The position numbers and the translations under genes are program-made. Of a stretch of 64,000 nucleotides of DNA, positions 8,848 through 17,148 are shown piece after piece. The notes beneath the pieces were generated by a model that worked only from the letters and a program-made list of their open reading frames with translations, made no database searches and was not told the origin of the DNA. Where the stretch lies: positions 288,478 through 352,477 of the forward strand of contig JAJNDK010000005.1 of the NCBI GenBank assembly GCA_021156365.1, written 5' to 3'. The first letter of the stretch is position 1. The number at the start of each line of letters is the position of its first letter. The stretch comes from Bacteroidota bacterium. GTDB lineage: Bacteria > Bacteroidota > Bacteroidia > B-17B0 > Aurantibacillaceae.

Positions 8848-9486
8848 ATGCAGGGAATTAAGAACATCATTTTCGATCTGGGCGGGGTATTGCTGAATCT
8901 CGATTATGGCCTGACACGGAAACAATTTGAACAATTAGGTGTAGGGAATTTTGACGCAATCTATTCGCAGGCGCAGCAGGAACAACTCTTTGACCTGTAT
9001 GAAACAGGAAAGATCGGGAACACTGAATTCATCAAGGGGCTGAAAAAACTATTGCCGGAAAACACCGCAGAAGGATCGATCATTGATGCCTGGAATGCCA
9101 TGTTGCTGGACTTTCCGGAAAACAATCTGCATTTGCTCCGCGAGCTGAAAAGCCGGTACCGGATCTTTCTTTTGAGCAATACAAATGAATTGCATATCCA
9201 GGGGTTCGAAAAAATAATCGCTGAACAGCATTGCCTGGCAGGTTTGGGATCCCTGTTTGAACAAACGTATTACTCCTCGCGTATTGGCTATCGGAAACCG
9301 GATGCTGCGATCTTTGAATATGTGCTGGAGCAGAACGGGCTGGATAAAAAAGAAACCCTGTTCTTTGACGACTCTATACAGCATATAGAAGGCGCTTCCG
9401 GTGTTGGCATAAAAGCTATATTTGTAAAAAAACCACTGAGCATAACTGATTTTTTTGATGCATCCTATAATCTGATCGAACCATGA
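8848..9486 (+). CDS. HAD-superfamily phosphatase (subfamily IA)
   Basis: 212 residues. Motif I is IIFDLGGV with nucleophile Asp10; the second Asp of DxD is replaced by Gly, as in many YihX-like HAD-IA proteins. Motif II is LLSNTN, motif III Lys is in RKPDAAIF, and motif IV is FFDDS. The small alpha cap fits a sugar-phosphate or small-metabolite phosphatase such as glucose-1-phosphatase; the substrate is unknown. It starts 1 bp after the GT9 stop and overlaps the SDR gene by 4 nt (ATGA), so it belongs to the operon and could feed sugar precursors. Confidence 0.85.
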   Translation: MQGIKNIIFDLGGVLLNLDYGLTRKQFEQLGVGNFDAIYSQAQQEQLFDLYETGKIGNTEFIKGLKKLLPENTAEGSIIDAWNAMLLDFPENNLHLLRELKSRYRIFLLSNTNELHIQGFEKIIAEQHCLAGLGSLFEQTYYSSRIGYRKPDAAIFEYVLEQNGLDKKETLFFDDSIQHIEGASGVGIKAIFVKKPLSITDFFDASYNLIEP

Positions 9487-10271
9487 ATTTAGACCTGAAA
9501 AACAAACGCGCATTGGTATGTGGAAGTACACAAGGCATAGGCAAAGCGATTGCACTGGAGCTGGCACTAATGGGAGCCAACGTAACACTGGTGGCCCGCA
9601 ACGAAGAATCGCTTAAAAAAGTAAAGGCAGAATTAAATACCGATAAAGGCCAACAGCATGGTTACATCGCTGTTGATTTTTCGAAACCAGATGAAGTTAA
9701 AAAACTGGCCGATCATTACATCGAGCGCCAGGGAACCGTAAATATTTTAGTGAACAACACCGGTGGGCCTGCAGCAGGACCCATCACGAATGCACAGCCG
9801 GAAGAGTTTCTGAGTGCCTTCAACAATCATTTATTGTGCAATCATTTATTGGCGCAGGCCTGTCTTGATGGCATGAAACGATCGGGTTACGGACGTATCA
9901 TCAATATCATTTCCACTTCCGTGAAGATCCCGCTGAAGGGACTGGGCGTTTCCAATACCATCCGTGCGGCTGTTGCCAACTGGGCAAAAACACTCTCTAA
10001 TGAAGTTGCTTCATTCGGTATCACGGTGAACAATGTATTACCGGGAGCTACTAATACGGTTCGCTTAAGCGGCATCATGGAAAATAAATCACAACGCACC
10101 GGCACTCCGATGGACGAAGTGAAAAACGAAATGCTGCATGAAATTCCGGCAGGCCGTTTTGCAGAAGCGTACGAAATAGCCAATGCCGTTGCCTTCCTGG
10201 CCTCCCCTGCTGCTTCCTACATCACGGGTATCAATGTGCCTGTAGACGGAGGAAGAACAGGTAGTTTGTGA
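9483..10271 (+). CDS. SDR-family oxidoreductase with altered active site
   Basis: 262 residues, a classical-length short-chain dehydrogenase. NAD(P) binding is shown by CGSTQGIG (13-20) and LVNNTGG (89-95); the C-terminus has FLASPAASYITG and PVDGG. The catalytic Ser region is ISTSVKIP (143-150), but where the family has YxxxK this protein reads S157-N-T-I-R161, so both Tyr and Lys are missing. A recognised SDR subgroup has this SNxxRA sequence, so it may use another mechanism or be a binding protein. Last gene of the glycan-type run, coupled to the HAD gene by a 4-nt overlap. Confidence 0.85.
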   Translation: MNLDLKNKRALVCGSTQGIGKAIALELALMGANVTLVARNEESLKKVKAELNTDKGQQHGYIAVDFSKPDEVKKLADHYIERQGTVNILVNNTGGPAAGPITNAQPEEFLSAFNNHLLCNHLLAQACLDGMKRSGYGRIINIISTSVKIPLKGLGVSNTIRAAVANWAKTLSNEVASFGITVNNVLPGATNTVRLSGIMENKSQRTGTPMDEVKNEMLHEIPAGRFAEAYEIANAVAFLASPAASYITGINVPVDGGRTGSL

Positions 10272-10274
10272 TAC

Positions 10275-10416
10275 TTACCCGCAAAGGCACGCGAGTTTTA
10301 CGCAAAGAGCACGAAGGCTGTTCTGTTGATCTAGTCATTGTTATGACAAGATATTACTGACGCAATATATTCTTTGTGTTCTTCGCCTCGTATCCATTTG
10401 CGCCTCCTTTGCGGTA
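10275..10416. repeat. Fold-back repeat of the CGCAAAG type
   Basis: Left arm ACCCGCAAAGG...CGCAAAGAGCACGAAGG (10277-10317) and right arm CTTTGTGTTCTTCGCC...CCTTTGCGGT (10371-10414) are imperfectly complementary. CGCAAAGGCGCAAAG words are widespread in Bacteroidota intergenic DNA; a third array lies at 53008-53033. Confidence 0.5.
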
Positions 10417-10644
10417 AAAAAATATCCGAAAGAATTAGCTAAATGGAAACAGGTTTTCATTGGCACATCCTTTGTTTTTGCCGGTAGCGGATCATTTCTT
10501 CGTTTTTCCCCACATTGCTTCCCAATTGCAAAAAAGGTCGAAACCCTCACAGATAAAGGCTTTCCATCCTTTGCTATACTGCAAATTAACAAGGCTCTGT
10601 TTACAAGTTAAGCGTTACAATAAAGGCGTGCGCGATTTTTGAAA

Positions 10645-10652
10645 TAGTTTTG
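10645..10652 (+). promoter_or_regulatory. -7 promoter element of the envelope triad
   Basis: TAGTTTTG matches TAnnTTTG exactly, 55 nt before the ATG at 10708. No -33 TTTG is evident at the usual distance. Confidence 0.45.
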
Positions 10653-10707
10653 CTATACTCATAAAATGTTCTATATTCATATAAACATACTATTAATATA
10701 ACGTTCT

Positions 10708-12006
10708 ATGAAAGTAAAATCTATGTTAAACCAAGGGGCTGCAATATCTGTATTGTTCATGGCATCAACTGCCACACTTAGCTATGCCCAGGATCAGCCT
10801 GTCAAACATATGCCCTCTCTGACGATTGGTGTAAGTGCGATCAAGTTTACGGGAGATGTCGGTAAACAAACCGATGTGAGCCCTCTGCTCGACACCCGCT
10901 TCGGATACTACCTAGCCATAGAACAACGTTTCGGAAAAATATTAGGCGTTTCCATCGGTGGTATGTATGGCAAGATGGCCGGCACCGACAATACAAAAAA
11001 TTCACACCTCAATTTCGAGTCGAAAATAATCCAGGGAGAACTTCTCCTCACCGCCAACTTTGATAAGATCATGAAGAATGATCCGAGTGTATCACCTTTT
11101 ATCAATGCCGGGATCGGGTATATGATGTTTGATCCGTATGGCGATATCAAAAAGGGAGATTCGCTTTATCATTACTGGACAGATGGCTCCATCCGCAATC
11201 AGACGGAAACCGGGACGAACCAGCTTACCGCTTCTGTTGTTCGCCGCGATTATAGCTATGAAACGCAGCTGAAAGATTCCGCAACCAATTACACACGTGC
11301 CACACTGGTAGTGCCTGTAGGTGGTGGTATCAATTTCCATATCGGTGAGCGCTGGGTGGCTTCTATTGGTGCTAACTATATGATCTGCCTGAGCGACTAT
11401 GTGGATAATTACAAAAAAGGCGGCAATGATAGTTATGTGCAGGCCAACGTAGGCATTCAATATGAATTCAGGAAAAAAGCCAAATCGACCACAGAAGAAA
11501 TTGATTTTAATGAGGTAGATCAGATCGACAACGATGGCGATGGTGTAGGTGATCATAAAGACAGATGTCTTGGAACGCCTAGAGGTGTATTGGTAGATTC
11601 GCATGGCTGCCCTTTCGATACGGATGAGGACGGAGTAGCGGATTACCTGGACAAAGAGCCGAAAAGTAAAAAAGGTGCAAAAGTGGACGGCTACGGAATG
11701 ACCATCAATGAGAGCGAAATGGCCAAACACCAGCTCGAATGGGATGCAATAGCAGAGGAACGCAGCGATAAATTCAATGAAGCGCCGAGCCTTGGATACC
11801 TGAAAGAGGTAGAGAACAAATCCAAAGCAACTACAAAAGCAAATGCAAACACCATTCCTGCCGACCTGAGATCTGCAGATATTAACGCAGACGGATACAT
11901 TTCCGCCGATGAAATTACAAAGACAATAGATGCATTCTTTGAAGGAACCAATGACTTTACGGTTGATATGATCAACCAGCTCATTGATTACTTCTTTGAG
12001 CAGTAA
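10708..12006 (+). CDS. Outer-membrane barrel protein with TSP3-like and EF-hand-like repeats
   Basis: 432 residues. Signal peptide at 1-27 (MKVKSMLNQGAAISVLFMAS... ending SYAQ). Residues about 33-255 look like a small beta-barrel (alternating hydrophobics, SPFINAGIGYMMF, VPVGGGINFHIGERW). Then come Asp-rich calcium-type repeats DNDGDGVGDHKDRC and DTDEDGVADYLD (thrombospondin-3 style), a charged linker, and near the C-terminus DINADGYISADEI, an EF-hand-like loop, close to the end FFEQ. The barrel part is clearly related to the protein at 13516 (shared YHYW-DGSI and RDY-YET segments). No peptidoglycan-binding domain. First of three co-oriented genes. Outer-membrane location and calcium binding are inferred. 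Confidence 0.75.
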   Translation: MKVKSMLNQGAAISVLFMASTATLSYAQDQPVKHMPSLTIGVSAIKFTGDVGKQTDVSPLLDTRFGYYLAIEQRFGKILGVSIGGMYGKMAGTDNTKNSHLNFESKIIQGELLLTANFDKIMKNDPSVSPFINAGIGYMMFDPYGDIKKGDSLYHYWTDGSIRNQTETGTNQLTASVVRRDYSYETQLKDSATNYTRATLVVPVGGGINFHIGERWVASIGANYMICLSDYVDNYKKGGNDSYVQANVGIQYEFRKKAKSTTEEIDFNEVDQIDNDGDGVGDHKDRCLGTPRGVLVDSHGCPFDTDEDGVADYLDKEPKSKKGAKVDGYGMTINESEMAKHQLEWDAIAEERSDKFNEAPSLGYLKEVENKSKATTKANANTIPADLRSADINADGYISADEITKTIDAFFEGTNDFTVDMINQLIDYFFEQ

Positions 12007-12020
12007 CTAAATAAAAAACC

Positions 12021-13442
12021 ATGCTGAAGTACACAATTTTATTAATAAATTCGATTTCAATATTATTGTTCAACCTGTTCTTCAGCGATGATGTGAGTAT
12101 CACTCCCAAATTTCCTTCCACTGCCAAACCCGGTTCGGAGTTTATGGCGGAAGTGGTAATTAAAAAAGGTGGAACGGCTGGTTTTGCCAAACTGCAGATC
12201 GATCTGCCACCCGGATTTACTGCAAAAGAGGTCGACAGCAAAGGCGGCAATTTCACATTCAGCAACGGCGCTGTAAAATATATCTGGACAGCCCTGCCAT
12301 CGGATCCGGAATTTACGGTAAAGTTCATGGTCGTAACCGATGCCAGTGCAACGGGAGCGAAACCGATCCTGGGCAAGTTTTCCTATATTGTTTCCAATGC
12401 AAAGCAGCAGGCCGAATTCGGGCCCATCGAGGTTATAATGGAAGACGGAGGAGCTGCCGTAACTACCAATACCGTAGTGCCGACTACCACTACTACACCT
12501 ACTGTTGCCACTACCAATACACAAACACCGGAGTCCTTTAATCCACCAAAAGATCCGAATGCCGCAGTAAGCAGCACCCGTACAATATCCGCTCTCAATG
12601 AGAGAGAATTCGAAGTAGAAGTTTTGATCAAAAAAGAGAACATCAAGGGCTTTGCAAAATACACCGATAAGATCCCGGCAGGCTTCATTGCCACTTCCGT
12701 AAAAACGAACGGAGCTTCTTTTACCTTCTCCGATCAAAACGCAAAATTTGTTTGGGTTTCCCTGCCTGCTACCGAAGAGCTGCGGATCAGCTATAAGTTA
12801 GAGATGCAGACAAAACCTTCTTCCAAACCAATGTTAACCGGTGAATTTTCTTACCTCGAGAACGACCAGACACAAAAGATAAAAGCAAGCGACGAAGAGA
12901 TCGTATTGGCACCGGAAGACAACAGCAATCCGGTAACGACGAATACCGTAACAGAAACGCCGGTAACTACAAATACGGTAGCAGAAACGCCTGTAACAAA
13001 TACAGTGACGACCGAGCCTGTGAAAACCATTGAAACACCGACAGTGGCTACCACCCAAACGGTGGTGGAAACTCCGGTAACGACCAATACCGTAACAAGT
13101 GATCCGGTAATTACCAATACACCTCCGCCCGTAACCAACACCACAGCAAAAACAAACGGAAGCGTAACATTTAATGTACAGATCGGAGCTTTCAAAAGCA
13201 GCATCAGCGCCTCCGCGCTGGCCTCAGCGTATAATATCAATGATAATATACGCACGGATATGCACGAAGGATTCACCAAATTCCTGATCGGCGATTTCAA
13301 CGAATACAAGGCAGCAAGGGACAAACGGGAATCCGTAAAGAATAAAGGTGTAAGCGGCGCTTTTGTAACAGCATACAGCAGTGGGAAACGAATTACCGTT
13401 CAGGAAGCCTTGATGATCGCTAATCAGAAATGGTTACGTTAA
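12021..13442 (+). CDS. SPOR-domain protein with two Ig-like repeats
   Basis: 473 residues. A hydrophobic start (LKYTILLINSISILLFNLFF) serves as a signal or anchor. Two related all-beta repeats follow, about 25-140 (GFAKLQIDLPPGFTA..., FTFSNGAVKYIW) and 185-300 (GFAKYTDKIPAGFIA..., FTFSDQNAKFVW). Next is a Thr/Val/Pro-rich linker built on the repeating VTTNTV word, then a C-terminal SPOR-type domain from VTFNVQIGAFKSS to about 470, ending GKRITVQEAL. SPOR domains bind denuded peptidoglycan glycan strands. It starts 14 bp after the preceding gene and probably shares its transcript. Inference: periplasmic bridge between cell wall and outer membrane. The repeats do not match a family I can name. 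Confidence 0.75.
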   Translation: MLKYTILLINSISILLFNLFFSDDVSITPKFPSTAKPGSEFMAEVVIKKGGTAGFAKLQIDLPPGFTAKEVDSKGGNFTFSNGAVKYIWTALPSDPEFTVKFMVVTDASATGAKPILGKFSYIVSNAKQQAEFGPIEVIMEDGGAAVTTNTVVPTTTTTPTVATTNTQTPESFNPPKDPNAAVSSTRTISALNEREFEVEVLIKKENIKGFAKYTDKIPAGFIATSVKTNGASFTFSDQNAKFVWVSLPATEELRISYKLEMQTKPSSKPMLTGEFSYLENDQTQKIKASDEEIVLAPEDNSNPVTTNTVTETPVTTNTVAETPVTNTVTTEPVKTIETPTVATTQTVVETPVTTNTVTSDPVITNTPPPVTNTTAKTNGSVTFNVQIGAFKSSISASALASAYNINDNIRTDMHEGFTKFLIGDFNEYKAARDKRESVKNKGVSGAFVTAYSSGKRITVQEALMIANQKWLR

Positions 13443-13485
13443 GATCTGCCGGAACTGATTTTTCGTTTTTTCTTACAAAAAATGC

Positions 13486-13493
13486 TACATTTG
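13486..13493 (+). promoter_or_regulatory. -7 promoter element before the barrel-SPOR gene
   Basis: TACATTTG matches TAnnTTTG, 22 nt before the chosen ATG at 13516. It suggests the third triad gene can also be transcribed on its own. Confidence 0.45.
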
Positions 13494-13515
13494 GGAATAT
13501 TTGAGCTTAGCTTTT

Positions 13516-15708
13516 ATGCTAAAAAACGTAGGACTAATAGTATTCGTATACCTTATTTCATTTGGCGGGATTTATTCGCAAAATGATACGGTTAGTTCTG
13601 TTTCAGTTTCCGCGCCAGCCGCTGCCGATACAGCCAAAAAGAAAACAACCGAAGCCAAACCTCCCGCCCTGGGTGAGATTTTTAAGCCGACCATTGGTGT
13701 AGGTGTTGGAATGCTCTCTTTTTATGGTGATATGTATGGCCGGCATGCACAACCTTTTATGACTTCGCGTGTTGGCTATGAATTCATCCTCTCTCAACCC
13801 CTGAGCAAATCATTTTACCTGAATTTTTATACGATGTTCGGCAAGCTCGGTGCGAATGAGCGTCGTGGCGGAGCCCGCAATGAAAACTTCCAGTCGGAGG
13901 TCCGGCTTGGAGGTGTGCGGCTGATGTATGATTTCTCACATCTTTTCAAAACCGATAAATACCTGTGGAGGCCCTGGATCGAAACGGGTTTCGAGGGCTT
14001 CGAATTTTTAACGAAAACAGATCTTCGGGATAAGAACGGGAACAAATATCATTACTGGAGTGATGGATCCATTAAAAATCTTGCTGAAACAGATCCCAAT
14101 GCGACTACAGCTGTCGACCTCGTGAGGGATTATACCTACGAAACGGATATCCGGGAGCTGAATAAGGATGGTTTTGGAAAATACCAGGAGCGTTCATGGG
14201 CCGTGCCGATAGGCGGAGGTGTAATGCTGAAGGTAAGCGACAGGGCTACTTTTAAAATAGGAACTACTTTTCATCTCAGCTTTACTGATTATATTGACGG
14301 ACTCAGCAACAACAGTGTGGGTGAGCGTGCCGGTACCAAAGCGAAAGATAAATTTGTGATGACCTCTTTTTCCCTTCATTACGACCTTGTTACCAAACGC
14401 AAACTGGATACACTGCCGGATGATTATTACGATGATGTGCAGTACCTCGTATTTGATGATGAAGACGAAGACAAGGATGGCGTTACAGATTTTAAAGACG
14501 ATTGCCACAAAACACCAAAAATTGCAAAAGTAGATGCAAAAGGCTGCCCGGTGGATGATGATAAAGATCTTACACCCGATTATTATGACCAGGAGCTGCC
14601 AACACCTGCAAGCATGATCGCTAACACACTTGGTATCGGGATCACGGATGCAATGGCGCAATACTGGTATGATGTATATTACGATTCAACCGGTACCATG
14701 GCCCGGATCGTAGATCTCGATTCTGCCAAAAACCCAAAGGAAAATATAATAGATCCGAACAGCCAGAAAAAAGAATACACGGTGGAGCTGGCTAAATTCA
14801 AGGGCGGTGTGCCAAGTGATATTATGGCCTATCTCCTGAGTATCGGTGATGTAAGATCCACTACAGTTGGCGATACGGTGATCGTCTATACGGCGGGTAG
14901 CTATGAAGATGTGAAAATGGCTATGAAAAGAAGAGATGAATTCCGTTCGGAAGGTGTGAAAGATGCCGGTGTCGGTTATTTCCGGGGAGGAGCTTATCGC
15001 TCTATCTCTTCGCAGGAAGAGCTGGACAAAGAATTTGCCGAATCAAAAAGCATTGATACAACTGGAACAAGCACTCCGAACATAATCAGCCCGCCTGCCA
15101 ATCCGAACGGTATTGTGTATCGTGTTCAGCTGGGTGCCTACAAACATCCATTGTCGGCCAGTCTCTTCAAACATGTAGGAAAGATCATCGAGCTGAAAAC
15201 GGATGACGGGTATTATAAATATGTAACCGAGTCTTTCGGCAACCTCGAACGGGCAATGATCGCCAAAGCCGATGTGGTACTGGAAGGATACAGTGATGCA
15301 TTTGTGGCAGCATACAAAGATGGGAAACGTATCTCATTGAGTGATGCAGGCGCTACTTATGTGGATAAGAACGATGCAAAGAAAGAAGAGCTGAACGAGG
15401 CTAAAAATATGACAAGCGCTATTGACAAATCACTTGTTCATTTCAAGGTGCAGATAGGAGCGCTTAAACGAAGCAATGATACTTCCTTTGAGGAGAAAAT
15501 AAAAGATGTAAAAGACATTGAGAAGATCGAAACAGGCACAGGCTTGATCCGCTACACAAGTGGCAACTACAAAGATTACAACGAAGCGGTGAAAGCAAAA
15601 GCAATCATGGCAGAACAGGGCTTCAATGATGCTTTTGTCATTGCGATGTTCAAAGGGGAAGTGATCTCCATACAAGAGGCGCTCGAAATTCTTGGAACGA
15701 AGAAGTAG
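13516..15708 (+). CDS. Outer-membrane barrel with TSP3-like repeats and three SPOR-like domains
   Basis: 730 residues from ATG 13516; an upstream TTG (13501) only adds residues before a good signal peptide (MLKNVGLIVFVYLISFGGIYSQ). Residues about 50-300 are a barrel paralogous to that of the 10708 gene. Asp-rich repeats DEDEDKDGVTDFKDDC and DDDKDLTPDYYD follow. The C-terminal half has three SPOR-like modules: EYTVELAKFKGG (about 415-495), VYRVQLGAYKHP (about 535-615) and VHFKVQIGALKR (about 645-725), the last two closed by DAFVAAYKDGKRIS and DAFVIAMFKGEVIS. This would join an outer-membrane barrel to peptidoglycan without an OmpA domain. No close named family known to me. Confidence 0.75.
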   Translation: MLKNVGLIVFVYLISFGGIYSQNDTVSSVSVSAPAAADTAKKKTTEAKPPALGEIFKPTIGVGVGMLSFYGDMYGRHAQPFMTSRVGYEFILSQPLSKSFYLNFYTMFGKLGANERRGGARNENFQSEVRLGGVRLMYDFSHLFKTDKYLWRPWIETGFEGFEFLTKTDLRDKNGNKYHYWSDGSIKNLAETDPNATTAVDLVRDYTYETDIRELNKDGFGKYQERSWAVPIGGGVMLKVSDRATFKIGTTFHLSFTDYIDGLSNNSVGERAGTKAKDKFVMTSFSLHYDLVTKRKLDTLPDDYYDDVQYLVFDDEDEDKDGVTDFKDDCHKTPKIAKVDAKGCPVDDDKDLTPDYYDQELPTPASMIANTLGIGITDAMAQYWYDVYYDSTGTMARIVDLDSAKNPKENIIDPNSQKKEYTVELAKFKGGVPSDIMAYLLSIGDVRSTTVGDTVIVYTAGSYEDVKMAMKRRDEFRSEGVKDAGVGYFRGGAYRSISSQEELDKEFAESKSIDTTGTSTPNIISPPANPNGIVYRVQLGAYKHPLSASLFKHVGKIIELKTDDGYYKYVTESFGNLERAMIAKADVVLEGYSDAFVAAYKDGKRISLSDAGATYVDKNDAKKEELNEAKNMTSAIDKSLVHFKVQIGALKRSNDTSFEEKIKDVKDIEKIETGTGLIRYTSGNYKDYNEAVKAKAIMAEQGFNDAFVIAMFKGEVISIQEALEILGTKK

Positions 15709-15728
15709 GTCGGGATTTTTAATTATCC

Positions 15729-15943
15729 TGTAGAAAAAGCCGGATTAAATATAACATCAGATAGAAATCCCCTGTCCGGTCGATCCCGATAGCTATCGGG
15801 ACGATCCTGATCTTAAAATAAGTACTTTTCCCACTGAAAATACTGCTGTCCATTTATGGCGTCGGATCGTATGTAAGGACCACATCGGTCACGCTATGGC
15901 GTGATCGACCTGACAGTCTGCGAAAAAATCCAACTTTTCTACA
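15729..15943. repeat. Fold-back repeat, inverted partner of 29721-29985
   Basis: Terminal inverted repeats TGTAGAAAA (15729-15737) and TTTTCTACA (15935-15943). It contains the palindrome TCCCGATAGCTATCGGGA (15784-15801) and a hairpin TCGGTCACGC-TATG-GCGTGATCGA. Positions 15861-15931 match the reverse complement of 29721-29791 at 67 of 71 bases, and further matches surround the palindrome. It lies between the convergent barrel-SPOR gene and fabH. No gene seen. Confidence 0.7.
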
Positions 15944-16006
15944 ACAGCTTTTTTATTTGGTAGAATTCTCCACCTCTGAAATTCCACAATCAGACCTTTC
16001 AAAAAT

Positions 16007-16990
16007 TTAATAACTCCATTTCAGATAGACAGCTCCCCAGGTGAAACCTGCACCAAATGTGGTGAGGATCAGGTTGTCTCCCTTTTTCAGCTGGCTCTCC
16101 CATTCGTATAAGCACAACGGCAGGGTTGCCGAAGTTGTATTCCCGTACCGTTGAATATTGAGCATTACTTTGTCCATGCTCACGCCCATGCGATTTGCGG
16201 TCCCTTCTATGATACGTTTATTGGCCTGGTGAGGTACCAGGAAGGCAATATCCTCTGCCTTTAGGTTATTCCGCTGCATCATTTCTTCGGCCACATCAGC
16301 CATTTTCACAACCGCTACTTTAAAAACAGATTGACCGTCCATGGTCACAAAATGTTCCTTACTGGTAACCGTTTCGAGCGAAGACGGATGCAGACTACCT
16401 CCCGCTTTCTGGAACAGGCTTTTACGTCCCGATCCATCACTGTACATTTTGCAATCGATGATCCCCGTTTCGTCTGTACTCGGTTCCAGCAACACCGCCC
16501 CTGCACCATCGCCAAAAAGCACACAGGTATTACGATCGGTATAATCAATAATGCTGCTCATTTTATCAGCGCCTATCACCAACACTTTTTTGTATCTCCC
16601 CGATTCGATGTAACGGGCTCCTGTTTCCAATGCATATATAAAGCTTGAACAGGCTGCCTGGATGTCGAAGCCCCACACATCTGTTGCTCCGATAATATCC
16701 CCTACTATATTGGCAGTTGCCGGGTATTGATAATCAGGCGTTACCGTGGCAACAATAATAAGGTCCAGCTCCGTTGCTGCCATTCCCTTTTTCTTCAAAA
16801 GAGATTTGGCGGCTTCCGCAGCCATAAATGCTGTTGCTTTGTCCTTGTCTTTCAGGATCCTTCTTTCCTTGATCCCACTCCTGCTCATGATCCATTCATC
16901 ATTGGTATCCACCATGGTCTCGAGTTCCTGGTTGGTAAGAATATATTCCGGCAGATAAGCGGATACGGCGGTTATTGCAGCTCTGATCAT
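16007..16990 (-). CDS. fabH: 3-oxoacyl-ACP synthase III
   Basis: 327 residues. It starts fatty acid synthesis by condensing an acyl-CoA with malonyl-ACP. The Cys-His-Asn triad is intact: Cys114 in QAACSSFIYA, His254 in VPHQANKRI, Asn284 in RYGNTTSATL. RSGIKERR (37-44) is the substrate-entry region, and FGAGFTWG closes the protein. Length is that of a normal KAS III. In many Bacteroidota fabH sits with rpmF and plsX, but here it stands alone, opposite the triad genes. The -7 element TAATTTTG lies 17 nt before the ATG. It could use branched primers; this cannot be read from the sequence. Confidence 0.95.
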   Translation of the reverse strand: MIRAAITAVSAYLPEYILTNQELETMVDTNDEWIMSRSGIKERRILKDKDKATAFMAAEAAKSLLKKKGMAATELDLIIVATVTPDYQYPATANIVGDIIGATDVWGFDIQAACSSFIYALETGARYIESGRYKKVLVIGADKMSSIIDYTDRNTCVLFGDGAGAVLLEPSTDETGIIDCKMYSDGSGRKSLFQKAGGSLHPSSLETVTSKEHFVTMDGQSVFKVAVVKMADVAEEMMQRNNLKAEDIAFLVPHQANKRIIEGTANRMGVSMDKVMLNIQRYGNTTSATLPLCLYEWESQLKKGDNLILTTFGAGFTWGAVYLKWSY

Positions 16991-17007
16991 TGTCCAAAAA
17001 ATTTTAG

Positions 17008-17015
17008 CAAAATTA
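17008..17015 (-). promoter_or_regulatory. -7 promoter element of fabH
   Basis: Minus strand TAATTTTG, exact match to TAnnTTTG, 17 nt before the ATG. Confidence 0.5.
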
Positions 17016-17085
17016 CCCTATTCAGGGAAAAAAAGGAATTTTTATTAAATTCTCAATACAGTATCCTAATTTCTTTCTAATTCTG

Positions 17086-17093
17086 TATATTCG
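17086..17093 (+). promoter_or_regulatory. -7-like promoter element of the helical-repeat gene
   Basis: TATATTCG, one mismatch from TAnnTTTG, 55 nt before the ATG at 17149. Confidence 0.35.
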
Positions 17094-17148
17094 CTATAAT
17101 AATTGATAATACTGACATTCTAACTCGTAATTTCTATTTATAAATACA

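Larger units (their letters stand above)
10272..10707. other. Intergenic region with a fold-back repeat and a promoter
   Basis: 436 bp. It holds the 10275-10416 repeat and the -7 element at 10645. A 60-codon frame at 10460-10642 has no signal or domain and is not called. Confidence 0.55.

Noticed and set aside
8848..9486. Gly in place of the second Asp of HAD motif I as a defect
   Set aside because: FDLGGV is common in active HAD-IA family members such as YihX relatives.
10460..10642. 60-codon plus-strand frame upstream of the triad
   Set aside because: No start context, no domain, in an intergenic region with repeats.
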